Below are positions 33,691 to 42,939 of a DNA stretch of 56,376 bases, one piece after another; within the stretch, counting starts at the first letter, position 1; every line of letters begins with the position of its first letter. A program made the position numbers and the translations under genes. Source of the stretch: Hydrogenophaga sp. (GTDB taxonomy: Bacteria > Pseudomonadota > Gammaproteobacteria > Burkholderiales > Burkholderiaceae_C). The notes under the pieces were generated by a model, which was given only the letters and a program-made list of their open reading frames with translations, searched no databases and had not been told where the DNA came from. The DNA lies in NCBI GenBank assembly GCA_018993155.1, contig JAGKSX010000018.1:1-56376 (forward strand), written 5' to 3'.

Positions 33691-34396
33691 CGCGCGCTTC
33701 GCCGCCGGCACCGCCAACCTGGGGGTGGAGGGCATGGCCCCATTGCCGCGAGCGGGCGCGGGCGGCTTCGGCGCCCTCATGCGCTCGGTGGACGGCGAGG
33801 TGCGCCGCTTCATCGCGCAGGGCTCGGGCGCCGGCCTGCCTGGCGGGCTCACGCCCGAGGCCGCATCGTTGCGCCTTCGCATGGCTTCGGCCACCGCCGC
33901 CAGCCCCGCCACCGGGGCCGGTGTGCCCGAGGCCGAACGCGCCGCTTTCCTCAACCGCATCGCGCCCTGGGCCGAAAACGCCGGCCGCGCGCTGGGCGTG
34001 GCGCCCGAGCTGGTGGCTGCGCACGCGGCGCTCGAATCGGGCTGGGGCCTGCAACCGCTGCGCAGCGCCGACGGCAGCGACACGCACAACCTGTTCGGCC
34101 TCAAGGCCACGGGCGGCTGGAAGGGCGGCACCACCGACGCGCTCACCACCGAGTTCAGCGAGGGCGAGGCCCACAAGACCACCGAGCGCTTTCGCGCCTA
34201 CGCCGATCCGGGCGAGGCCTTCCAGGACTACGCGCGCCTGCTGCGCGACAACCCGCGCTACCGGGGCGCCATCAACGCGGGCCAGGACGCCCGGGCCTTC
34301 GCCCAGGGCCTGGCGGCGGGCGGCTACGCCACCGATCCGGCCTACGCCGACAAGCTCGAACAGGTGGCCCGCCAGATCCAGGGAGCCAACCGATGA
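33677..34396 (+). CDS. Standalone flagellar muramidase (GH73, FlgJ C-terminal-domain homologue)
   Basis: The 239-residue protein has a flexible N-terminal ~85 residues, then a GH73 glucosaminidase/muramidase domain with the predicted catalytic Glu120 in AAHAALESGWG. Family stretches HNLFGLKATGGWKGG and FRAYADPGEAFQDYARLL follow. In many proteobacteria this domain is fused to rod-cap FlgJ; here FlgJ is a separate 126-residue protein at 41.2 kb. It should open the peptidoglycan for rod passage. It has no classical signal peptide, which suggests export through the flagellar route. It converges on flgA. Confidence 0.9.
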   Translation: MRLPDARFAAGTANLGVEGMAPLPRAGAGGFGALMRSVDGEVRRFIAQGSGAGLPGGLTPEAASLRLRMASATAASPATGAGVPEAERAAFLNRIAPWAENAGRALGVAPELVAAHAALESGWGLQPLRSADGSDTHNLFGLKATGGWKGGTTDALTTEFSEGEAHKTTERFRAYADPGEAFQDYARLLRDNPRYRGAINAGQDARAFAQGLAAGGYATDPAYADKLEQVARQIQGANR

Positions 34397-34406
34397 GCCG
34401 CCGGCG

Positions 34407-35099
34407 CTATTCGGCGGGTTCGACCACGCCCTCGTCGACAACGCGCGCGCTCAGCGTCTTGCCCGACGCGGTGTTGCGCACCCGCACCAGCTCGCCGAGC
34501 GAGCCGGCCTGCAGGCTCTCGCCCGCGTTCTCCACCGACACGCCGCCCTGGCGTGCGACGATGCGCACGGCCGCCCCGCGCCTGACCAGCACGGCCTTGT
34601 TCAGCAGGCGCGCCTGCAGCACCTGGCCTTCGCGCAAGGCGCGCCGGCTCGACTGGCCCAGCGCTTCATCCGCGGTGCCGAGGGCGTCGGCCATCTGCGT
34701 CACGTCGCGGCGCTCGGGCCGCACGTCCGCGGCGCTGAGTGCCTTGCCGGCCGCGATGGCCCCGGCGCTCACCAGCACCTCGGCTTCGAGCGCCACGCGC
34801 GCCACGAACTCGTGCGTCCAGCCCGGTGTGTCCGGGCAGCTCACCTTGAGCGGCATGCGGGTCGGGTGGCGCGCATCGCCCAGGTCCACCGCGACCGGGC
34901 TGGCGCACTGCAGGTTCGCGGGCGCGCGGCTGCCGAGCTTCACGCTCACTTCAGGGGCTTTCCAGCCCAGGTCTGCGGCGTGGGCGAGCCAGTGCGCGCG
35001 CACCGCCTGCTCGACCTGCGGCAGCACGGGCGCCGCCACCGCGAGCGCGGGCAGCGCGCCGAACCAGACAAGCAACTTCAAACAGAAAGGACTGCGCAT
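34407..35099 (-). CDS. flgA: Flagellar P-ring assembly chaperone FlgA
   Basis: The 230-residue protein starts with a signal peptide (about 1–22, FCLKLLVWFGALPALAVAA). It ends in a SAF-type beta-clip domain typical of FlgA (GKALSAADVRPERRDVTQ and RRGAAVRIVARQGGVSVENAG regions). It acts in the periplasm to help FlgI form the P ring. The ATG at 35099 is chosen because it gives an immediate signal peptide. The start codon overlaps that of flgB in CATG, so each gene's promoter must lie inside the other. Confidence 0.9.
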   Translation of the reverse strand: MRSPFCLKLLVWFGALPALAVAAPVLPQVEQAVRAHWLAHAADLGWKAPEVSVKLGSRAPANLQCASPVAVDLGDARHPTRMPLKVSCPDTPGWTHEFVARVALEAEVLVSAGAIAAGKALSAADVRPERRDVTQMADALGTADEALGQSSRRALREGQVLQARLLNKAVLVRRGAAVRIVARQGGVSVENAGESLQAGSLGELVRVRNTASGKTLSARVVDEGVVEPAE

Positions 35100-35460
35100 G
35101 GGTATCGATATCGGGCAAGTGATTGCGGTGCATGCCGACGCACTGCAGTTGCGGGCGGAGCGGACCAAGGTGCTGGCCTCCAACCTCGCCAACGTGAACA
35201 CCCCGGGTTACCAGGCCCGCGACATCGACTTCGCCGCCAGCCTGGAGCGGGTGATGAGCGAAGGCGGGGAGGGGGTGGAAACGGGCGATGGCGGCGAGCT
35301 GATGTACCGCGTGCCGCACCACCCTTCGGCGGATGGTAACACCGTGGAATTGGGCGTCGAGCAGGCGGCGTTCGCGCAGAACGCGGTCGGCTTCCAGACC
35401 AGCCTCACCTTCGTGCAGATGAAATTCAAGGGCCTGGCGCAGGCCATCGCGGGGCAATAA
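35098..35460 (+). CDS. flgB: Flagellar proximal rod protein FlgB
   Basis: The 120-residue rod protein has the N-terminal signature LASNLANVNTPGYQARDIDF (about 28–47) and a C-terminal amphipathic helix with QTSLTFVQMKFKGL. An AAGGA box at 35087–35091, located inside divergent flgA, supports this start. It begins the flgBCDEFGHIJKL operon. Confidence 0.95.
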   Translation: MGIDIGQVIAVHADALQLRAERTKVLASNLANVNTPGYQARDIDFAASLERVMSEGGEGVETGDGGELMYRVPHHPSADGNTVELGVEQAAFAQNAVGFQTSLTFVQMKFKGLAQAIAGQ

Positions 35461-35462
35461 AC

Positions 35463-35882
35463 ATGTCGTTCGAAAGCATCAGCCGCATCGCCGGCTCGGC
35501 CATGTCGGCCCAGACCGTGCGCCTCAACACCATCGCCAGCAACCTGGCCAACGCCGAGGCCGCCTCGGGCGCCGAAGGCGACACCTACCGCGCGCGCAAG
35601 CCCGTGTTCGCCACGATCTACGAGAACGGTGGCAGCGGCGCCACGCCGGGCGCCAGCGTGCAGGTGCTCGACGTGATCCAGAGCGACGAGCCGCTGCGCC
35701 GCATGCACCAGCCCGACCACCCGCTGGCCAACGAGGCCGGCGACATCTACCTGCCCAACGTGAACCCCGTGGCCGAGATGACCGACATGATGTCGGCCTC
35801 GCGCGCCTTTGAAACCAGCGTCGAGGTGCTGACCCGCACCCGCCAGATGCAGATGGCCGTGCTGCGGCTGGGAGAGTCCTGA
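35463..35882 (+). CDS. flgC: Flagellar proximal rod protein FlgC
   Basis: The 139-residue rod protein shows the family N-terminus MSAQTVRLNTIASNLANAEA, a central HPLANEAGDIYLPNVNPVAEM-type stretch and the C-terminal MTDMMSASRAFETSVEVL helix. It follows flgB by 2 bp and precedes flgD by 2 bp. Confidence 0.96.
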   Translation: MSFESISRIAGSAMSAQTVRLNTIASNLANAEAASGAEGDTYRARKPVFATIYENGGSGATPGASVQVLDVIQSDEPLRRMHQPDHPLANEAGDIYLPNVNPVAEMTDMMSASRAFETSVEVLTRTRQMQMAVLRLGES

Positions 35883-35884
35883 TC

Positions 35885-36553
35885 ATGGAAGCCATCACCG
35901 ATCTGACCCAGAAGAACGCGAAGACCGCCGCCGAAGCGCCGGTCAGCGCGAACGCGGACGCCGGCACCAAGGACATGTTCCTCAAGCTGCTGGTGGCGCA
36001 GGTGCGCAACCAGAACCCGCTGGAGCCCAGCGACCCGGCCGAGTTCGTCAACCAGCTCACGCAGCTGAGCCAGACCGAGGCGATGCAGAACGTGGTGGCG
36101 CAGACGCGCAACAGCGCTTCCATGCTGGAGAGCCTGCAGGTGCTCTCGCTCGGCGCCCAGGTGGGCAGCCAGGTGTCCGTGGTGACCGAGTCGGTGATCT
36201 TGGGCACCGACAAGGTCTCGGGCAGTTTCAAGCTCGACGCCGCGAATTCCAACCTGGCGGTGGTGCTCACGGCGCCAGATGGCCAGAAACACCGCGTAGA
36301 GCTGGGTGCCCAGAGCGCCGGCTCCGTGTATTTTTCAGTGGACCCCCAGGCCCTGGGCCTGCCGGGTGGCAGCTACGACATCGCCATCGATGGCGGCGAA
36401 GGCGTGTCCCCCGATGTGGAGATCCAGAGCGAACTCACCAGCGTGAAGCTCTCGCCCACCGGCGGCGTGCTGCTGCAGGTGGCGCACCTGGGGGACGTGC
36501 CTTCCCATGCCATCACCGGCTTTTTCGGCCGCCTGAAGACCTCCAACAGTTGA
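35885..36553 (+). CDS. flgD: Flagellar hook assembly (cap) protein FlgD
   Basis: The 222-residue protein contains the N-terminal conserved segment MFLKLLVAQVRNQNPLEPSD (about 31–50) followed by FVNQLTQLSQTEAM. C-terminal beta domains are present, including LPGGSYDIAIDG. It caps the growing hook and polymerises FlgE. It lies between flgC and flgE as usual. Confidence 0.96.
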   Translation: MEAITDLTQKNAKTAAEAPVSANADAGTKDMFLKLLVAQVRNQNPLEPSDPAEFVNQLTQLSQTEAMQNVVAQTRNSASMLESLQVLSLGAQVGSQVSVVTESVILGTDKVSGSFKLDAANSNLAVVLTAPDGQKHRVELGAQSAGSVYFSVDPQALGLPGGSYDIAIDGGEGVSPDVEIQSELTSVKLSPTGGVLLQVAHLGDVPSHAITGFFGRLKTSNS

Positions 36554-36570
36554 TTTAAGGACCTCCTTCC

Positions 36571-37764
36571 ATGAGCTTCAACATTGCCCTCGGCGGCGTC
36601 AACGCCATCAACACCCAGCTGGAAGCGATCAGCAACAACATCGCCAACGCCGGCACCTACGGCTTCAAGTCCAGCCGCGCCAACTTCGCCTCGATGTACG
36701 CCGATGGCCAGGCCATCGGTGTGGAGGTCGGCTCCATGTCGCAGACCATCGGTACCAGCGGCGGCGCGCTCAACACCGGCCGCAGCATGGACGCCGCGAT
36801 TCAGGGCAAGGGCTTCTTCGTCACCAAGGACACCAACGGCGAGACCCTGTTCACCCGCGTGGGCATCTTCGGCGCCGACAAGGACGGCTACGTCACCGAC
36901 AGCTTCGGCCGCCGCGTGCAGGGCTATGCCGCCATTCCGGGCAGCACGGCGCTCGGCGCCCTGGGCGACATGCAGATCGAAAAGGGACAGCTGCCGGCGC
37001 AGGCCAGCAGCACGCTCGACTACGTGGGCAACCTCTCGGCCGACTGGCCCAACCCGGCCGTGGCGCCGTTCTCCCCGACCGACCCGCAGTCGTACAACGG
37101 TTCCATGGTCTCGGTGGTCTACGACTCGCAAGGCACCAAGCACACGGTGACGCAGTACTTCGTGAAGACCAACCCGAACGAAGTCACGGTGCACTACACC
37201 TTCAACGGCGCGGCCTTGCCCGCGGGCTCGCAGACCGTGCTGCAGTTCAGCACCGCCGGCCAGCTGCTGACCCCGGCCGCACCGGTCACCAAGAACCTGC
37301 CGGTGCCGGCCACGGTGGCGCCGATCGCGCTGGCCGTGAACTACAACGGCACGACCCAGTTCGCGGGCCAGGCCACCACCACCGTCAACGCCAGCAACGG
37401 CTACGCCTCGGGCTCCTTCGTGGGTGTGGCGCTCGACAAGGACGGCTCGGTGCTGGCCCAGTACAGCAACGGCCTGAAGCAGCGCGTGGGCACCATCGCC
37501 CTGGCCAACTTCCCCAACGAAGACGGCCTGGTGCCGGTGAGCGACACCAGCTGGGCCATCTCCAACGCCAGCGGCGAGCCGCTGTACGACGTGCCCGGCG
37601 CGGGCCAGGCCGGCACCATCAGCCCCGGCTCGCTGGAGCAGTCCAACGTCGACATGACCGGTGAACTGGTGGGCCTGATGACCGCGCAGCGCAACTACCA
37701 GGCCAACACCAAGGTGTTCTCCACCCAGCAGGCCATGACCCAGGCCCTGATGCAGGCCGTCTGA
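36571..37764 (+). CDS. flgE: Flagellar hook protein FlgE
   Basis: The 397-residue hook subunit has the axial N-terminal motif LEAISNNIANAGTYGFKSSR (about 18–37) and the C-terminal LEQSNVDMTGELVGLMTAQR stretch. A variable central domain (about 90–300) forms the hook surface. An AAGGA box (36557–36561) precedes the ATG. Confidence 0.96.
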   Translation: MSFNIALGGVNAINTQLEAISNNIANAGTYGFKSSRANFASMYADGQAIGVEVGSMSQTIGTSGGALNTGRSMDAAIQGKGFFVTKDTNGETLFTRVGIFGADKDGYVTDSFGRRVQGYAAIPGSTALGALGDMQIEKGQLPAQASSTLDYVGNLSADWPNPAVAPFSPTDPQSYNGSMVSVVYDSQGTKHTVTQYFVKTNPNEVTVHYTFNGAALPAGSQTVLQFSTAGQLLTPAAPVTKNLPVPATVAPIALAVNYNGTTQFAGQATTTVNASNGYASGSFVGVALDKDGSVLAQYSNGLKQRVGTIALANFPNEDGLVPVSDTSWAISNASGEPLYDVPGAGQAGTISPGSLEQSNVDMTGELVGLMTAQRNYQANTKVFSTQQAMTQALMQAV

Positions 37765-37774
37765 GCCCCTCGCC

Positions 37775-38503
37775 ATGGATGCCCTGATCTACACGGCCAT
37801 GAGCGGCGCGGAGCGCACGCTGCGCGAGCAGCAGGTGCGCGCCAACAACCTGGCCAATGCGGACACGCCCGGCTTCCGGGCCGATGTCGCGTTCAGCACC
37901 GCGCTTGCCACCCCCGGCTATGGCTACGACGACCGCCACATGAGCCAGCTCAATGCCGACGGCGTGAGCGCGCGCAACGGTGTGCTCAAGTCCACCGGCC
38001 GTGAGCTGGACGTGGCCATCACGGGCGAGGGCTATTTCGCGGTGCAGCACCGCGACGCGCAGGAGGCCTACACCCGCTCGGGCCAGTTCACCGTGGATGC
38101 CGATGGCACGCTGACGGTGAACGGGCGCCCCGTCGTCGGCGATGGCGGCCCCATCGTGTTGCCCGCGTTCACGCGCGTGGACATCGCGGGCGATGGCACG
38201 GTCTCGATCCAGCCGCCAGGCCAGGAAGACCTGCAGCCGGTGGACCGCATCAAGACCGTGCGGCCGCTGGGCGGCGAGGTCACGAAGAACGAAGCCGGCC
38301 TGATCGTGGCGCGCGACGGCCAGCCCCTGCCGGCCGACGACACCGTGACCATGCGCTCGGGCCACCTCGAAGGCAGCAACGTGTCCGCCGTCGAGGAAAT
38401 GGTGGCCACCATGACGCTGAGCCGCGATTTCGAGGTGCAGATGAAGCTGTTTGGCTCGGCCGAACGCATGTCCGAAGCGGGCAACCGCCTGGTGCGCGGC
38501 TGA
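37775..38503 (+). CDS. flgF: Flagellar rod protein FlgF
   Basis: The 242-residue axial protein has an N-terminal RANNLANADTPGFRADVAF motif, a central QFTVDADGTLTVNGRPVVGD stretch and a C-terminal LEGSNVSAVEEMVATM helix. These fit the proximal rod protein FlgF rather than FlgG on length and order. It follows flgE by 10 bp. Confidence 0.94.
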   Translation: MDALIYTAMSGAERTLREQQVRANNLANADTPGFRADVAFSTALATPGYGYDDRHMSQLNADGVSARNGVLKSTGRELDVAITGEGYFAVQHRDAQEAYTRSGQFTVDADGTLTVNGRPVVGDGGPIVLPAFTRVDIAGDGTVSIQPPGQEDLQPVDRIKTVRPLGGEVTKNEAGLIVARDGQPLPADDTVTMRSGHLEGSNVSAVEEMVATMTLSRDFEVQMKLFGSAERMSEAGNRLVRG

Positions 38504-38546
38504 TCCGGCTCCGGCACCTCCCGTACAACCAACCAGGAAACCGACC

Positions 38547-39335
38547 ATGAATCCCGCCATGTGGGTCAGCAAGACCGGCGTGCAGGCGCAGGACGCCAAG
38601 CTGCAGGCCATCGCCAACAACCTCGCCAACGTCAACACCGTGGGCTTCAAGCGCGACCGCGTGATGTTCGAGGACCTGTTCTACCAGGTCGAGCGCCAGC
38701 CCGGCACAGCCCGCGACGAGAACACCAACACGCCCACCGGCGTGCAGCTGGGCAATGGCACGCGCGTGGTCGGCACGCAGAAGGTCTTTACCACCGGCAG
38801 CCTGCAGACCACCGGCCAGCAGCTGGACGTGGCCATCGTCGGCCAGGGTTTCCTGCAGGTGGAGCTGGCCAACGGCGACACCGCCTACACGCGGGCCGGC
38901 CAGCTGCAGACCAGCCCCGAAGGCCGCCTCGTGACGGCGCAGGGCTACCCCATCGTGCCGGACATCACCGTGCCCGCCAACGCGCTGTCCATCGCCATCG
39001 GCGAAAACGGCGTGGTCAGCGCCAAGATCGCGGGTGAGACCGAGCTCACCGAGCTCGGCCAGATCACGCTCGCGGGCTTCGTGAACCCCGCCGGCCTGCT
39101 GGCGCTGGGCGACAACCTGTTCCAGGAAACCGCCGCCAGCGGCGTGCCCAACGAAGGCGTGCCTGGCGAAGAGGCCTTCGGCAAGCTCAAGCAGGGCGCG
39201 CTGGAAGGCTCCAACGTGCAGGTGGTCGAGGAAATGGTGGAGATGATCTCCGCGCAGCGCACCTACGAGATGAACACCAAGGTGCTGTCCGCCGCCGACG
39301 GCATGCTGCAGAACCTGGCCCAGGCGGTGCGCTGA
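38547..39335 (+). CDS. flgG: Flagellar distal rod protein FlgG
   Basis: The 262-residue protein has the typical FlgG length. The motif LQAIANNLANVNTVGFKRDR lies near the N-terminus, with the FlgG-specific segment VMFEDLFYQVERQPG. The C-terminus has LEGSNVQVVEEMVEMISAQR. The ATG at 38547 gives the standard N-terminus (MNPAMWVSKTG). Its stop overlaps the flgH start by one base (TGATG). Confidence 0.96.
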   Translation: MNPAMWVSKTGVQAQDAKLQAIANNLANVNTVGFKRDRVMFEDLFYQVERQPGTARDENTNTPTGVQLGNGTRVVGTQKVFTTGSLQTTGQQLDVAIVGQGFLQVELANGDTAYTRAGQLQTSPEGRLVTAQGYPIVPDITVPANALSIAIGENGVVSAKIAGETELTELGQITLAGFVNPAGLLALGDNLFQETAASGVPNEGVPGEEAFGKLKQGALEGSNVQVVEEMVEMISAQRTYEMNTKVLSAADGMLQNLAQAVR

Positions 39336-39994
39336 TGCGCGCGCTGGCCGTCCTCACCCTGGCGGCGGCCACCGTGCTCGGTGGCTGCGCCATCGTGCCG
39401 CCCGCGCCACCGCCGCTGGCCGAGGCGCCCATGCCCCCGGTGCAGCCCCCGGCGCGCAAGGGCCAGTCGGGCGGCTTGTTCAACCCGAACTCGGCCTGGG
39501 TGCTCACCAACGACAGCCGCGCGTTCCGCTCCGGCGACGTGCTCACCGTCATCCTGGCGGAGACCACGCAGGCCAGCAAGCGCTCGGGCACCAGCCTGGA
39601 CAAGCGCAGCAGCATGAGCGCGCAACCCCTGAGCATCGCCGGCAAGGTGCTCGACACCAGCATCGGCCTCTCGGCCGACCGCGAGTTCTCGGGCGGCTCC
39701 AGCAGCACGCAGCAGAACGCGCTGGAAGGCGCGATCACGGTGGTGGTGCACGAGGTGATGGCCAACGGCCTGTTGCGCGTCTCGGGCGAGAAGAGCCTGT
39801 GGCTCAACCAGGGCGAAGAGTTCATCCGCCTGAGCGGCTTCGTGCGCTCCGAGGACATCGACGCCACCAACCGCGTGTCGTCCCAGCGCATCGCCAACGC
39901 GCGCATCGCCTATTCCGGCACCGGCACCCTGGCCGATGCCAACAGCCCGGGCTGGCTCACCCGCTTCTTCACTAGTCCCTGGATGCCTTTCTGA
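39335..39994 (+). CDS. flgH: Flagellar L-ring lipoprotein FlgH
   Basis: The 219-residue lipoprotein has a signal peptide with lipobox LGGC (Cys18). Core L-ring segments are present: [20 protein letters not shown] and [20 protein letters not shown]. It forms the outer-membrane ring around the rod. It lies between flgG and flgI. Confidence 0.96.
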   Translation: MRALAVLTLAAATVLGGCAIVPPAPPPLAEAPMPPVQPPARKGQSGGLFNPNSAWVLTNDSRAFRSGDVLTVILAETTQASKRSGTSLDKRSSMSAQPLSIAGKVLDTSIGLSADREFSGGSSSTQQNALEGAITVVVHEVMANGLLRVSGEKSLWLNQGEEFIRLSGFVRSEDIDATNRVSSQRIANARIAYSGTGTLADANSPGWLTRFFTSPWMPF

Positions 39995-40004
39995 GATGCC
40001 CGCC

Positions 40005-41153
40005 ATGAACCTCGCCCCGATCCGCGCCGCCCTGGCCCTGGGCGCCGCCCTGCTGGTTTTCGCCTTGCCGGTGCAGGCACAGTCACGGGCGCCATCACAA
40101 GCGCCAGGTGTGCCGGCCCGGCCGCTGCACAGCCTGGTCGACGTCGAAGGCATGCGCGAGAACCAGCTGATCGGCTACGGCCTGGTGGTCGGCCTGCAGG
40201 GTTCGGGTGACAGCAGCCAGATCCGCTTCTCGGGTCAGACGGTCGAGAACATGCTCAAGCAGTTTGGGGTCAAGCTGCCCGAGCGCAGCAACACCAAGGC
40301 GCGCAACGTGGCCACGGTGATGGTCAGCGCGGTCTTCCCTCCGGGCTACCGCAAGGGGCAGAGCATCGACGTGACCGTGTCCTCGATGGGCGATGCCAAG
40401 AGCCTGCGCGGCGGCGTGCTGCTGCTCTCGCCGCTGCGCGGCGCCGACGGCGAGGTCTACGCGCTGGCCCAGGGCAACGTGGTGGTGGGCGGGCTATCGG
40501 CGCAGGGCGCCAGCGGGTCCAGCGTCACCGTGAACACCCCGACCGCCGGCCGCGTGCCCAACGGCGCCACGGTGGAGCGCGAGATCGAAAGCGACTTCGA
40601 CACCCGCGAGACCGTGACGCTGAGCCTCAAGCGCCCGCACTTCCAGACCGCCACCAACATCGTCGAGGCCATCAACCGCCAATTCGGCACGCTCGCCACC
40701 ACGCGCAACGCCACCAGCGTGGACGTGGTCGCCCCCGCGAACCCGACCCAGCGCGTGGCCTTCGTGGCCATGCTGCAGGCGCTGCCGGTGGCCGTGGGCA
40801 CGGAAACGCCCAAGGTGGTCTTCAACTCGCGCACCGGCACGGTGGTGATCGCCGACGGCGTGCGCGTGCGGCCGGCGGCGGTGTCGCACGGCTCGCTCAA
40901 GGTGGTGATCGGCGAACAACCCCTGGTGAGCCAGCCCGCGCCCTTCGGCCGGGGCGAGACCAAGGTGGTGCCGCAATCGAGCGTGGCGGTGGAGCAGGGC
41001 AGCGGCCGCATGTTCAGCTGGCCACCGGGCACCAGCCTCAAAGGCATCATCGACACCATCAACAGCACCGGCGCCTCGCCCGACGACATCATGGCCATCC
41101 TGCAGGCGCTGGACCAGGCCGGTGCCATCGACGGCGAACTCGTCGTCATCTGA
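40005..41153 (+). CDS. flgI: Flagellar P-ring protein FlgI
   Basis: The 382-residue secreted protein has a signal peptide (about 1–25, ending VQAQ), then the conserved opening [20 protein letters not shown] followed by [11 protein letters not shown]. Later segments include [20 protein letters not shown] and [20 protein letters not shown]. It forms the P ring in the peptidoglycan layer with help from FlgA. An ATG three codons upstream (39996) is an alternative start. Confidence 0.96.
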   Translation: MNLAPIRAALALGAALLVFALPVQAQSRAPSQAPGVPARPLHSLVDVEGMRENQLIGYGLVVGLQGSGDSSQIRFSGQTVENMLKQFGVKLPERSNTKARNVATVMVSAVFPPGYRKGQSIDVTVSSMGDAKSLRGGVLLLSPLRGADGEVYALAQGNVVVGGLSAQGASGSSVTVNTPTAGRVPNGATVEREIESDFDTRETVTLSLKRPHFQTATNIVEAINRQFGTLATTRNATSVDVVAPANPTQRVAFVAMLQALPVAVGTETPKVVFNSRTGTVVIADGVRVRPAAVSHGSLKVVIGEQPLVSQPAPFGRGETKVVPQSSVAVEQGSGRMFSWPPGTSLKGIIDTINSTGASPDDIMAILQALDQAGAIDGELVVI

Positions 41154-41165
41154 GGCGCGCCCACC

Positions 41166-41546
41166 ATGCAAGCCATTGGACCTTCGGCCTCCGGCGCCGG
41201 GCAGCCGGCCGATATCGACCCGGTGCTGCGCGCCAAGGCGGTCGATGCCGCAGAGAAATTCGAGGCCTTCTTCATCTCGCAGAACCTCAAGGCCATGCGC
41301 CGCTCCACGCAGGCCCTGGCGAGCGAAGACAGCCCGTTCAACAACAAGATCAACCAGGACATGCTGGACCTGGCCGACAACGTGGTGGCCGACACCATGG
41401 CCCGCCAGCGCGCCTTCGGCATCGCCGACGTGATCCTGCGCCAGCTGCTGCCCGCGCCCGCCGTGCTTAAGCAAACGCCGGCGGCGGTCGCTCTCCACGA
41501 GAAGACCCCGACCGTGCGCGGGGCCGCCACCCCGCTGGAACCCTGA
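41166..41546 (+). CDS. flgJ: Rod-assembly protein FlgJ, rod-scaffold domain only
   Basis: The 126-residue protein corresponds only to the N-terminal rod-cap part of FlgJ: AVDAAEKFEAFFISQNLKAM with a following DMLDLADNVVADTMARQRAFGIAD. There is no muramidase domain; that activity is encoded separately at 33.7 kb. It sits between flgI and flgK, the normal position, so this is a split rather than a misplaced gene. It is 3 bp upstream of flgK. Confidence 0.92.
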   Translation: MQAIGPSASGAGQPADIDPVLRAKAVDAAEKFEAFFISQNLKAMRRSTQALASEDSPFNNKINQDMLDLADNVVADTMARQRAFGIADVILRQLLPAPAVLKQTPAAVALHEKTPTVRGAATPLEP

Positions 41547-41549
41547 CCC

Positions 41550-42926
41550 ATGACCATCCACTACACCGCGCTGACCGGCGCACTGGCCGCGCAGACCGCG
41601 CTGGCCGCGGCCAGCCACAACATCGCCAACGTGATGACGCCGGGCTTCACCCGCCAGGGCGCGCTGTTCGCGGCGGTCGGCCCGTTCAAGGGCGGCGTGG
41701 CCGCCACCGGCGGCGGCGTTTCGGTGCCTGCGCTGCTGCGCTTCAGCGACGGCTACAAGAACATGCAGATGTGGCAGGCCAACGCCGAACTGGGCCGCTA
41801 CAACACCTCGCAGCCTTACATGAAGCAGCTCGAGCAGGTGATGGGCGACGACGGCTCCAGCCTCAACAGCGGGCTGGACCTGTTCTTCAACGCCCTCAAC
41901 GCCGCCAGCGTGGACCCCACCTCCGCGCCTCTGCGCCAGCAGGTGATCACCTCGGCCGAGGCGCTGGCGCAGCGTTTCAACAACCTGAACCAGGTGCTCA
42001 ACAACCAGCGCGCCTCGGTCGCGCAGCAGCGCACCGCCTCGGTGGCGCAGGTGAATTCGCTGAGCGCGGAGATCGCCGACCTCAACGAAAAGATCGCGGC
42101 CACGCGCGCCACCGGCATCAACCCCTCCAGCCTGATGGACGCACGCGACCTCAAGATCGACGCGCTGTCCAACCTGGTGGGCCTGCAGGTGGTCGAGCAG
42201 GCCGATGGCAGCGCCAGCGTGTCCCTGCGCAGCGGTGTGCCGCTGGTGGCGGGTTCGCTGGCCGCCACGCTCTCCACCGTCAACAACCCGGACGGCTCCC
42301 AGACCCTGAAGCTGGCCTTCGCCAGCGAGTCCTTCACCGTCACCCAGGGCAACCTGGGCGGCCAGCTCGGCGGGCTCGACGAATTCGAGCGCACGGTGCT
42401 CAAGCCGGTGATCGACGACGTGGCCGCGCTGGCCGAAGAAATCGCCACGCGGGTGAACACCCAGATGGCCGCCGGCTTCGCCATGGACGGCACGCCGGGC
42501 ACCGACCTGTTCCAGTTCGACGCCGCCTCCACCGGCCTGCTCAAGGTGGTCAATGGCCTGCTGGGCGAAGACCTGGCGTTCTCCTCGGACCCGACCAAAC
42601 CCGGCAACAGCGACAACCTGCAGGCCCTCATCGGCCTGCGCGACCAGCCACTGACCGTGCCTTCGCTGGGCACCGTGCGCCTGGGCGACATCTACACCCA
42701 GATCGTCGGGCGCCTGGGCACGCAGAACCAGCAGGCGCGCGCCGCGCACGACACCGCCAGGACCGTGCGCAACCAGGCCGAGGAAAGCTGGAAGTCCACC
42801 AGCGGCGTGAACACCGACGAGGAGGCCATCAACATCGTGCAGTACCAGCAGATGTACCAGGCCAACATGAAGGTGCTGGCCGTTTCCAACGAGCTGTTCG
42901 ACACCACGCTGGCCATGTTCGGCTGA
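41550..42926 (+). CDS. flgK: Flagellar hook-filament junction protein FlgK
   Basis: The 458-residue protein has the axial N-terminus LAAASHNIANVMTPGFTRQG and FlgK-type helical segments (GDDGSSLNSGLDLFFNALNA, DLNEKIAATRATG). The C-terminus is TDEEAINIVQYQQMYQANMK with VLAVSNELFDTTLAMFG. It joins hook and filament and is exported with FlgN. It is shorter than the ~550 residues of Salmonella FlgK, with a reduced central domain. Confidence 0.95.
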   Translation: MTIHYTALTGALAAQTALAAASHNIANVMTPGFTRQGALFAAVGPFKGGVAATGGGVSVPALLRFSDGYKNMQMWQANAELGRYNTSQPYMKQLEQVMGDDGSSLNSGLDLFFNALNAASVDPTSAPLRQQVITSAEALAQRFNNLNQVLNNQRASVAQQRTASVAQVNSLSAEIADLNEKIAATRATGINPSSLMDARDLKIDALSNLVGLQVVEQADGSASVSLRSGVPLVAGSLAATLSTVNNPDGSQTLKLAFASESFTVTQGNLGGQLGGLDEFERTVLKPVIDDVAALAEEIATRVNTQMAAGFAMDGTPGTDLFQFDAASTGLLKVVNGLLGEDLAFSSDPTKPGNSDNLQALIGLRDQPLTVPSLGTVRLGDIYTQIVGRLGTQNQQARAAHDTARTVRNQAEESWKSTSGVNTDEEAINIVQYQQMYQANMKVLAVSNELFDTTLAMFG

Positions 42927-42939
42927 AGGAGAAGAGACC

